Assembly: GCA_021029095.1 (NCBI GenBank)
Contig: JAJOHG010000289.1
Location: 1 to 32,710 of the forward strand
From: Phellopilus nigrolimitatus
Taxonomy: Eukaryota; Basidiomycota; Agaricomycetes; Hymenochaetales; Hymenochaetaceae
Reading direction: 5' to 3'
Length of the DNA stretch: 32,710 nucleotides
How positions within the stretch are numbered: position 1 is the stretch's first letter; each line of letters starts with the position of its first letter. Shown piece by piece: positions 21,881 through 31,504 of this stretch. The position numbers were made by a program, and so were the translations under genes. A model generated the notes under the pieces. The model was not told the origin of the DNA. It saw nothing but the letters and a program-made list of their open reading frames with translations, and did no database searches.

Positions 21881-22657
21881 CAAGGCTTTCATCTCACGCG
21901 TTGTTTCGCGCTATTTACTTTGATTATGTAACAGGTGCTTTTTGCAGGATACTTACAAGACTATAACACGCTATGAGTTGTTGGGGCAGGCGCATTTTGG
22001 TTTTACTTTTTATGCGTCGTTTTCGATCGCGAAGCCGACATTTGCGATGGCAAGCAAAGTCTATGAGTCAAATAAGAAAATAGTATTTGACTACAACGGT
22101 TTCAATATCTTGTGTCTGGGACGTTGAGACTAGACTGATTAGCAAAGTATGCTTGATTAGACATGCCGCGAAATAATTCTCTCTGGGGAAGCTATTGTGA
22201 AGGTTTAATCATGAGTGGCGCGCAAGGTCCACGGCATCCATATACCATCTAGTACTATTAGAAGACAGGGTAATAGGTTTATAGGACAATTCATTGGCAG
22301 TCGAACTGGTGCGCTTGGCAGTTTCATCCTGCCATTGTTTCGTGACATGAAAACTTTACGCATTTGCATACCATACAAAATTGTCGAACATCACGAATTG
22401 GTCGAACCTATGTGTTTAAGAATCATATGGGACAGGAAGATCTTTCGTAGGAGGGATACTATCGAGCGTATGGTTACGTGGACGTGTTTGGCAGAGAGAT
22501 GACAGTATATGATAATAAAGGATGTCCAATCAAACCAACTGCATGCGCACGAATGATGACAGTCGATGTGCTCGTCGTGCCCGATCAGCCGACCCCTGAT
22601 AGAGTTATAGAACACACCTCGTCAAGGTCTGTTTCTGTTTCAAATGAAGCGGTGTGA

Positions 22658-22692
22658 TGAAAAGAAAAAAAGAAAAAAAGAAAAAAAGAAAA
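22658..22692. repeat. Short tandem repeat (GAAAAAAA)n
   Basis: G residues occur at 22664, 22672, 22680 and 22688 with seven A between them, so the unit is 8 bases. It is a simple A-rich microsatellite in the spacer between F-box 2 and F-box 3. Confidence 0.85.
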
Positions 22693-22960
22693 CGGAGATC
22701 TTGAAGGAACACGAATATCTAGCGCGACGCGTCAAAGGACAGCTCAGGCCCACTTGGATCGAGCTATGTGAACCGTATAGACGTAAGACTCAGCCTTCCA
22801 GCCTCTGAGATATGCTCATATGAAATTTCTAGACAGGAACGCGTATGTGCATAATCTCTATCTCAATCGCAAACATTAATCATCAGTCTCTCAACAAGGA
22901 AGGGATGATTTTACTGACCTATCTATCGCTTCGTGACTCTCATCGTAAGTCACAACTCCG

Positions 22961-24557
22961 TCAGATTCTTCGTTCGACATCCTCAATTTTCTCCCGTACT
23001 AGTAGACGATCACCCGTTACCTCCAGTGTCTCGATTTCGTTCCAAATCCCTTGTTGTTTGAACATTCCGACCAAAGATTTCATCAGCCCCGAGCTAAAGC
23101 TTGAAGTGTGATTCAAAGACAGGGTACGAAGGGGAGGAAGGGATGAGCAATTGAATGTGGAATAGCCGATCCGACTCGGCATCTCTAGGGTGAGGCTTTG
23201 TGTGTTTGGAAATTGTCTAAATATTGTGCTCAAATTGAGTGTAGACTCGTAGTGGTCTCTATAAATGAAGGTAAAGTCCTTGATGGGAAAATGCTCCTCC
23301 ATAGAGACGAGATCCAACCATTGTTCCGCAGAGAAATTGTCACCCACGCTAACGTCGAGGTATAGTTTCGTGAGCGTTGGCATCTGCACGGACGTCGTTA
23401 TCACTTTAAAAGCCTCAAAGATTTGTGTTGTGAGCGTGAAACTCTCGACTTTCGGAAGCACCACGCGGTCAGCTAAATTCGCATCGTAGTTGTAGTCGTC
23501 ATAATTGATGAGCTCGAGGGACAAGTCTGTGAGGTTGTCCAAAGAACTCAGAAGGTCCATCAGCTTTTTGAAGTCAAAGTTGAGGGTCCCCCGAGCAAAG
23601 GTAAAGGCGAAAGATGTTATAGTTTGCGAACCATACATAGCATCAGTAGGAATACCATGCGAGATATTTGAGTGACGAAGTTTCGGCATCTCCCAGGTCC
23701 TGTAAAATTCAAGATCATCGAAATCGCTATCCTCTTCCCGCACATCGAGTTCTATATGGAAATACGTTAGAGCGGGGAGTTTCAGGTTTGCGAAATGTTG
23801 AGTCAGTTGCTGATTGAGACTGTGGTAGGGCGTCGATAGATCTCCTCCCAACAATCTGAAGCTCTGCCACCGATGAGCATGCGGAACCACCTGCTGTCCA
23901 AAACGTGAAATCGTGTTTCCATATTGATTGTATCGATTGTCGTGAATATCAACCGCAAGTCCCGCAGTTTTTGATCGCAAGAGCCTAATATCGACCCATT
24001 TCTTGGACATATAACTGGTTACATGCGACCAAAGCTTCGGCAGGCCAAGAGAGATGGATCGGAAACGTCGACAGACGTAGGAAATGCAATGTTCAGCCCA
24101 GGGGTGCATGTTCTCGTACTCGTCTCCATCGAGGAGCGAACTTTCAAAAATGAGAGCGAGGACGTCGTCCGGAAGGGAGAGAATTCCGGAATGAAGGAAG
24201 TAAGGTTGCATCTCCAGCTTGAGCGTGCTTAACCTCTGCTCGCATGAGTGTGCCAGTAGAAACAGTGCGTTTTTGGTGGCTTCCAACTGGCGAAAAACGA
24301 ATTTTGTACTATTCAGGGCCGAGCCGAGAGAATCGGCGTCATGGAGTCTGAACAGCGAAGGCAAAAGGGGTGCTCAGAGGTATTGGAATATACTAGACGA
24401 CGACGAAGACTCACGAAAGCTTGGTAACATCTACCTGATCTCCCAGCGCCCAAAGCTTTTCCGCACTGACGGGATTGTTACTTCCGCGTATCTGATTGAG
24501 AGCTCCCTCGATTATACGCAGAGTATTTTCGTCGATGCTGATGTCCGAGCCGGCCAT
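22961..24557 (-). CDS. F-box protein 3
   Basis: Two exons (24557-24415, 24347-22961) give 509 residues. The start MAGSDISIDENTLRII is fixed by an in-frame stop immediately upstream. The N-terminal module (about 1-48, ending DQVDVTKLS) fills exon 1. Exon 2 holds SLGSALNSTKFVFRQLEATK, the F-box (GILSLPDDVLALIFESSLLD to CRRFRSISLGLPKLWSHV), and a leucine-rich C-terminal region with NLTDLSLELINYDDY, MPTLTKLYLDVS and LPPLRTLSLNHTS. It finishes with EIETLEVTGDRLLVREKIED and a stop. This end resembles F-box 1 (FEKLEIIGCSGMKKEEVEKK), so it is the ancestral C-terminus lost by F-box 2. It has no frame break. A role as an SCF adaptor is inferred from family. Divergent from MFS 1. Confidence 0.9.
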
Positions 24558-25116
24558 TTATACTGTCGTGGTTGAAAAGAAATGGTTCACGTGGAAGGGT
24601 CGCGTCGACGCGTTGCGCAACTTCGCGCTTGTTGAGCATGAAGATCACGTTGTACGTGTTCAAACCGGCTGTTTGCAACGCGTGTGACACGCTGGCTATA
24701 CTCTATCTCAAACCTCATTAATGTTTCGAGCCAAATCTCCACAGGGCTGCTTTCTCGGATGCAGAGCCTGGGCATCTCGGCCATCATTCCGTCGGTTTGC
24801 TCGGACTTGACAGCCCTGACAGGACAACGCCGCTGCAGCTCGCTGCCTGCGCAACTTTCCTGCACATGTAAACCCGCAGATGCCAATTCTGGGGAGCGTC
24901 GTGCGACCATTCACTATTCGGTTGAGAACTGTTTAAACTCGGCTCTCGCTGCTCATCGCCTTCGTCTTTCTTGCGACTCTTCAGGCCCATCCTCGATACC
25001 AAAGCATTTGTCGCTTTCATACCTGGCTTTGACTCCTCCGAGTCTCTTTTCTCTGCCGGATTCTTTTTGCTTTTTCGCTCTTTTGTGCTTGCGTGTCTCA
25101 TGCGAACCGCCCCGCA
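24558..25116. promoter_or_regulatory. Divergent region between F-box 3 and MFS 1
   Basis: Both start codons face outward, so both promoters lie in these 559 bases. The half next to MFS 1 (about 24950-25110) is rich in pyrimidines on the plus strand (ctttttgctttttcgctctt), which is usual just above fungal start codons. No gene is seen. Confidence 0.55.
24588..24593. promoter_or_regulatory. CACGTG palindrome upstream of F-box 3
   Basis: It lies 31 bases above the F-box 3 ATG, at the same distance and in the same conserved context as the site at 21875-21880. It may be a shared regulatory site or just a residue of recent duplication. Confidence 0.45.
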
Positions 25117-27656
25117 ATGTCTAATACTGTGACGTTCTCTAAAGACGACCTGGAAGACTCCAAGAACTGGTCTCCACGCAAGAAGGGGCTTGTCGTTCTT
25201 CTGATTTGCCTTCTGGCATTTTCTGCGTGAGTTCTGTAGTATTCAGTTTCTTCATGTGTCTTACGCTTGTTTCTTTGCAGGGTATTTGGATCGTCGTTCT
25301 ACGTGAGCTCTAGTGCAGCCATTGAGTGGACTTCTTTGTCTGATTTCCTTTTTCTCAGGCTGCAGCAGAACTGCAAGTAATAGCACGCTATGGAGTCAAT
25401 GCAGAAACCGCCAGCTCGGGTTTGACAGTATACGTCCTGGGATTTTCTCTCGGCCCTTTGTTCTGTAGGTTCCATCCGCTACTCTATGCTTGAGCTTCAG
25501 GTTAAGCGCATATCCAGGGGGTAGGATTTTTAGCAGCTATGTATTTTGAGAAGGCTCAGGGTCATACAAAACCAGGCCCTCTCAGCGAGATGTTCGGCAG
25601 ACAACTTCCGTACAGGCTATCTTGGCCAATGCTTGTAGGTAAGGTCAATGTAGCCCTTACTCGCTAACATTGCTCAAGGCGATCTCTTTTTAGCAATGTG
25701 TGCTGTAAATGCATGGGTCGATAATATCGCTGTGATCATAGTCTGTAAGAATTTTGTTGTTCAGTGCTTTGCTCAAAATCTTATGCCATTTTACTATCAA
25801 AGTTCGGTTTTTTGCGGGTTGCGCCGCAGCATGTGCCATCAACAAGTGAGTCTGCCTCGGCGCTGGCTACGCATGTCGGCTGACAACCCCCGCATTATCT
25901 AGTGGAGGAGGAATCATGTCTGAGTGAGCTTCTTTTCCAATTTGCCCCGATAACAATCATAATGTTACCGATTAAGCATGTTCAACATTGTTGATATGCA
26001 AGGACAGGCTAGAGGTGTGTAGTTTTTCTTCTCCACTGAAAGCGACATCTAACCGTGTATGAAGCCATTGCGCTATAGTGGGTTTATTACGCCATTACAA
26101 TCTTTTCACCGATTGAGATGTCGAACTTTAGTTCTGCAGCCATCTCTGCTGGCCCGTGCGTAGGTCTCCCGATCGGATTTTTCGTGTCGGCCAACGCCTC
26201 CTCAGAGTACGCGTCGAGTCTTTTCCTCGTGACCTGCTCTGACACTATTGCAGACTTTGGGTCCTGCGTGTTTACTTCTTCTACGTGCTCTGTCTTCTCC
26301 CCTTTGTGTGGCTTTTGCCCGAGACGCACGGGCCGACTGTCCTTGCATGGAGGTCGGAGAAGCTTCGGCGCGAGGGCAACACCAAGGCATATGCAGCTCA
26401 CGAACTCAAGCATGAATCCAATAAGCAGTTCTTCTCGTCTCACCTTGGACGGCCAGCGGGTAAGCCTGCATCGCAATGAGCGCAGAGTTGAATCTCTGCT
26501 TACTGACTGTTAGCCATGTTTTTGCGAGAACCCATTATCCAAGGTGCCGCCATCTGGACCTCCTTAGCATATGGCATTGCGTAGTCAGCACGCTCGGAAT
26601 CTTATGTACTTGCTGCTGCTGATTTTCCTCGTCAGCTTCTTCTTTGAGGCATACCCAGTTGTTTTCTTCGAACAGGTACATGTCTTCTAGAAAGCGATCA
26701 TTATCATAATGTTTATCATATATTTTCAGCATCACTTCGCTCTTCAGCTCACTGGCCTCCCGTTTTTTGCCATGGTCATTGGTTTTCAGCTTGCGGCTTG
26801 GCCGTACAGGATTTCTTGTCCGGATCTTCACTCGGATTCCGGTTCCCAAATTCATCCAGCCAGGAAATCAGGCGCCGGAAAGCCCGGAATCGGCCCTTAA
26901 GTTGGCGGTTTTTGCTTGGTAAATATTTATTAGTGGTACTCTCCTTCCCGAAATTTCTGAAACTCAGATTTCCGGCAGTCTTCTCATGCCGGTATCTATG
27001 TTCTGGTTCGCATGGTGGGCTTGTCTATTCTTTTGCCTTACTCGAACACTTCTAATTGAGACCTATAGGTCAAGTGGGGAGGAAACGCACTGGATTGTGC
27101 CGACACTTGCTGGTACATTATACGGGTTTTCGACCCTCATTATCTTTTACACGTTTTTAACCTAGTGAGCTTTCCGTTTCTGCTAAATGCTTTTTTGCAA
27201 AGCTAAACGAGTGTCACCGACAGCTCGTCTCAAACGTATACAATCTACGCATCGAGCGCAAGCGCATGTAATACGTTCTGGAGGTCATTGGTAGCATCGA
27301 TCTTTCCGGTCGCATCGCACTCCATCATCTCGCATTTGGGCACAAAATGGGGCGGTAAGTTCAGTGTGAAAAACGCAGAGCAATGAATTTTCCGTTAACT
27401 TTGCCATACAGTGTCCCTGTTCGGTTTCTTGTCTTTGGGGCTGCTTCCCATTCCGTTTATCTTCCTTCGGTATGGAGAAGTATTGCGAAAGAAGTCTCAC
27501 TATGCTCGCGAAGCCAATGCTATTGTGGCACAGATGCGCGCTGCCGCGGCCGCTGCGCATGCCAAACAGGTCCAGGCTATAGAGATCCAAGACAGCGACT
27601 CTGCGGGTTCAAAATCCCCTCAGGAACGTGCTTCGACGGCAGTAATCGCCGTTTAA
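25117..27656 (+). CDS. MFS transporter 1 (DHA1-like), frameshifted
   Basis: This is a 12-helix major facilitator of the fungal multidrug/polyamine type, a proton antiporter in the plasma membrane by family. It has about a dozen small exons. Recognisable in order are MSNTVTFSKDDLEDSKNWSP, KGLVVLLICLLAFSA, GLTVYVLGFSLGP, the motif-A-like PLSEMFGRQLPYR, VRFFAGCAAACAINN followed by GGGIMS and DMFNIVDMQGQAR, VYFFYVLCLLPFVWLLPETH, AMFLREPIIQGAAIWTSLAY, FFEAYPVVFFEQ, HHFALQLTGLPFFAMVIGFQ, then FLVRIFTRIPVPKFIQPGNQ. HWIVPTLAGTLYGFSTLIIF and SLFGFLSLGLLPIPFIFLRY follow, with an Ala/Gln-rich tail ending TAVIAV. At about 26802 an extra C (tggccgtac) shifts the frame; without it the segment aligns residue for residue with MFS 2. 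The junction before PLSEMFG gives TGC where TGG is expected. It may be a recent pseudogene or an assembly slip. The substrate is unknown. Confidence 0.75.
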
Positions 27657-28072
27657 GCTGTTTCTTCCTTGTCCTTCCCATACGCATTATACAACAAGCC
27701 GAATCGTTGTCCAGAATTGGCCTGGAAGTATATCCGCCATTGCGAAATCGTGTTTGTTATTTTTTTCTTAAAGTGTATGCACGAACAGCTTTCCAGTATA
27801 CCATAGCTCTCCGTATTACTGGTCTTTATTTATTTCCCATCGCTAAACCCCATTCGGATCTTCAAATTACTGAACTTTGTCTTGATGTATTGCTTGCTCC
27901 GATTTTCGTCTACACTGTTGGATTCACCAGTGCTGTGTATTCATAACAAGTTATTAACACAAGAGCGGAACTGTTTGAAGCCTAAGTGCTTATTTATTAG
28001 AATGCATTATCTTTAAGTGCTACATCGTACTGGCCCCCCGCGTACACTTCAAACGAGAAAGACAATTGTGTA
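27657..28072. other. Convergent intergenic region between the MFS genes
   Basis: 416 bases separate the two stop codons. The region must contain both 3' ends. The plus-strand frame running on to 27946 is the out-of-frame continuation of MFS 1 and is not a gene. Nothing else is supported. Confidence 0.5.
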
Positions 28073-30816
28073 TCAGGACTGAGGGTGCTGAGACTCCATC
28101 GGCACGTCGAGTCCGTCGCGCCCCGGTTTGAAGAATATCTCCGATGTCGACGGTCCTTCCAACGCTGTCTCACCCTTTGCACCCGCGCTCGCGGCAGTTG
28201 TTGTTGTGCGCATGGACGTCATGCTCAGACTTACGTGTATCTCGCGTTGTGTCTGCTGGTCGTCATCAGCTGCACCCGCTAATCCCTCGTGCATCCGAGC
28301 AACTATGCCGGCAGCCTCTTGCGCGTAGTGCGACCGGCCGCGGATAGCCGCGCCGTAGCGCAGAAGAATGAGTGGGATCGGAATGAGTCCTAGTGAGAGG
28401 AATGCGAATAGCGATACTGAATCAAAGCGTAAGTTTCTCCCTCTTGTGATAAGCCGTTGCACTAGGAAATTTGTGATAAATAGAGAACGAACCTCCCCAT
28501 TTCGTCCCGAGCGAATTGACGAGGGAGTGAGCAACCAGTGGGAAGATGGCGGCGACGAGCGACCTGCAAAATGAATTGCATACATTCGCGCTGTTTGCGT
28601 AAATTCCGTACGTCTCTGCAGTGCTGCCGGTGTCGTATAAGCTAGTCAGTAGCAGTGATCTTCGCGAAAAGGGCGAACGCTTGACGCACTAGGTTAGAAA
28701 TACGAAGAAAATCGTGATCGCAGCAAAACCGAACGGAATGCCCGCAAGAGTGGGCACGATCCAATGTACTTCTCCGCCACTTGTCCTGATGTGATGCGAT
28801 TCAGTGGTTGCAGTACTCGAACACATGGAAAGCACACCATGCAAACCAGAATAATGAAGCGGTCATCAAGAAACTAAACACGGCCTGAGTATCGTATGTA
28901 ACTTTATAAACCTGAAGGGTACATACCAGGCAAATAGCGAGAGTTTTAGCCTTGCTTCGGGCGAGTCATTTTTCCGCTGCTGCGGCTCAAGGATGGAAGG
29001 AAAAGGTATTCGCTCCAAAAAGCGGACTAAATGACCGTTGAGAAATATAGCAGCGAAAAATCCAACCACCATCGCTAGGAAAGGAAGACCCGTAAGCTGT
29101 AATGAGAAATTGTACTGAAAATGGCATGTTGAGGGTCAGAGCAGCGCGATTCAAATATACGAGTGCCAGACGGCTTTAACCCACGTGCTGATAGAATACG
29201 ACGGGGTAGACCTCGAAAAAGAGGCTATCGGGACGTTCAAACTCCTGACGGAAGCTAAGAATACGACAAGAACATACTAAACCATCCCGTAAGCAAGAGA
29301 GGTCCAGGCTGCCGCAGCCTGGATGATCGGTTCCCGTACGAACATAGCTTATGTGATGGAAATGACAGAGAGATGGTTGCATTAAGCTGATTAATGGCGA
29401 ATCGTTACTTCTGAAAGGACATACCAAATGGCCGGCCAATGTGAACCTGCAGAAATCTTCTCGTCGTCTCCTGCTTCAATTCATGGGTTGCACGGGCACC
29501 CAGAACTCCACGAATTCGCATGCGGCTAGATCGCGCGGCAAGGATCGTGGGGCCATGCGTCTCTGGCAGGAGAAAGGCGACGGGAAGAAGTACAGCTGTG
29601 AAGAAGAGATAGCCGCGAAGAACCCATAGCCTTAGGAACATGCACGTTCGGACATTATGCTCTCCTGAATCAGCGGTGATGCTCACTCTGGTCCAGCATT
29701 TGCGGCGATGAAGAATCCCACTGGAAGTGCAACGCAGGGACCTGCGAAAACAGATGCGGCACTACCATTCAAGCCTGTGGTAAGAAACTTGTTAGGTTCA
29801 GCAAGGGTTCTGCATTGACATACTAGAACGCGATTGCTGTTGCAGAGTTGAAAATTGCATTAATTATTGCTTATATGTAGGCGCAATCATACCAATCGCC
29901 TGGGACCGCATATCCGCCATGTACATGCTTTCAGGAAGGGGGCAGCCGCATATGAAATGAGTTTCTGAGAGCGTGCATATGAGAAAAACGTTTACTCTGT
30001 CAAGACCCCGCCTCCACTGAGCAAGTTAGAGAATTAAAAAGGCCGATAAAATATTATTTCATCTTACTTATTCAGCGCGCATGCAGCGCAACACCCCGAA
30101 AGAAACCGAACTAAAGAGAAAGGAAGAGTGAGGAGGGGAATGTCAATAGTCATAAAGTCCAAGCTGTCGATACTCGACATACAAACTATAATCACCGCAA
30201 AATTATTCACATATGCGCTCGGGGCGCATGTCGCTTTGTAAGTTATGTTCAGATAGAACTCATACAATTATATGAGCGTCGTACGACGAAGGGGCCAGGA
30301 GATCAGGTACGGCAATCGTCGTCCATACATTTCACTCAATGGTCCTGAAGATTGTTTAAGTCATTGGCAATTTCTGATACAAGGAAAACTTCACCCCCTT
30401 CAAACCGGAGTTTGTTAGAACGTATAATCGATCAGGCAAGCAATCACATACAGACGATGGGCCCGAATGAGAAGCCAAGGACGTAACCTGACAGACCTAG
30501 AGCCGCAATGACACCGCTCACATCGTATCTGCTCATTAACTGCAACACTGCTGCAGCCTGTTCTGGGTCAGTAGATCAAGCAAATAGAGTAGCATTCTAA
30601 AAAGGGGGCATACATATAATGAAGAGCCGAACACCCTTTACGCCTTTAATCAATAAGGTGCACTCAAAGCCAAGGAAAGTCATCAACTCACGCTGTGAAA
30701 GCGAGGAAACAAACTTGGAATGCCACAAAGCGTTTCTTTCCATCAGACCAATGTTTAGGATCTTCTATGTCGTCTATGTCGAAAACGACGAGAACAGGTC
30801 GTCCTACGGAGGACAT
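28073..30816 (-). CDS. MFS transporter 2 (DHA1-like), inverted paralogue of MFS 1
   Basis: It is the same family as MFS 1, in mirror orientation, with many short introns. Recognisable in order from 30816: MSSVGRPVLVVFDIDDIEDP, KHWSDGKKRFVAFQVCFLAF, VFGSSLY, VLQLMSRYDVSGVIAALGLS, GYVLGFSFGPIV, PLSEMYGRRLPYLISWPL, SLVRFLSGCCAACALN, LWVLRGYLFFTAVLLPVAFL and PETHGPTILAARSSR. Further along are FVREPIIQAAAAWTSLAYGM, FFEVYPVVFYQH, VVGFFAAIFLNGHLVRFLER, GEVHWIVPTLAGIPFGFAAI, and SVSLFAFLSLGLIPIPLILL. The end is a Ser/Thr-rich tail, MESQHPQS. The part equivalent to the MFS 1 frameshift is open here. One doubtful point is the junction before PLSEMYG (about 30340/30457): with the obvious splice sites the split codon reads TGA, where relatives have TGG. 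I cannot tell whether this is a nonsense mutation or a different splice choice. The substrate is unknown. Confidence 0.75.
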
Positions 30817-31504
30817 CTCGAGAGGAGAGAGATAACGAGCGAGAACATTGGAATGCGATTATTTGAAGCGGAATAAATATGACTGACGACTCGGAACAGT
30901 GGGGATGATTAGGAAACACTAGTATGGCTTCTCAACGATGCAACAGGTGAACAAGTTCAGGTTGAATCCCGGATTCTTAATTGAAGCGTCTGCGGAGATA
31001 TTTCTTATATGACAGATAAACTCGGATCCGAGACAAGATAGCTCTTAAAGACATTCCGTAGCACCGGCAAGAAGTTGACGAGTTCCTAATTTCTCTACTA
31101 GAGGTATGGTCTGATGTGTCATTAGTGCATTGAGAAATTCGTATGTTTTCATGGAGATGACGATCCTTAAAAAAAACTTAAAAAAAAAACAAACTTACCA
31201 GTGTTCGAATTTCAAAGAGGTCGAACCCGCCAATCCTTGTGAGGCAGACCATCGGATACGTCTGGTTCACAGGAAAGCAGGTCGGTTCATGTGCGTGGTT
31301 TCTACCTGTCGACCACATACATTTCCCCTTCTTCTGGGCCGTATGCTTTAGGCGCTAGAGCGACAATAGGACAGTTGTCATATCACCACAAACCCAAGCA
31401 GAATTGTAGACGCAACATGGCCTTGGGGAATTGCCATTGCGCGTAGTTAATGTCACCGAGCATACAACCACAGGAACGATGTCTAACATCAAAAAGGCTT
31501 TCCG
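30817..31504. other. Intergenic region, MFS 2 5' flank and EXO5 3' flank
   Basis: Both neighbours are on the minus strand. The MFS 2 promoter should lie just above 30816. An A-rich stretch occurs at about 31160-31190. The frame at 31130-31351 (plus) has no recognisable domain. No RNA gene is supported. Confidence 0.5.

Larger units (their letters stand above)
21845..22960. other. Intergenic spacer between tandem F-box genes
   Basis: This contains the F-box 2 promoter and the F-box 3 3' flank. A 95-codon frame (22215-22502, plus) begins with GTG and has no recognisable domain. No mobile element is visible. A purine-rich 8-base repeat occurs at 22658-22692 (listed separately). Confidence 0.5.

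Noticed and set aside
22215..22502. 95-codon plus-strand frame between the F-box genes
   Set aside because: It starts with GTG, has no recognisable domain and shows no splice sites or codon bias.
31200..31260. tRNA-like T-loop sequence (ggtcgaaccc)
   Set aside because: The flanking arms do not pair and no acceptor stem or anticodon arm can be folded.
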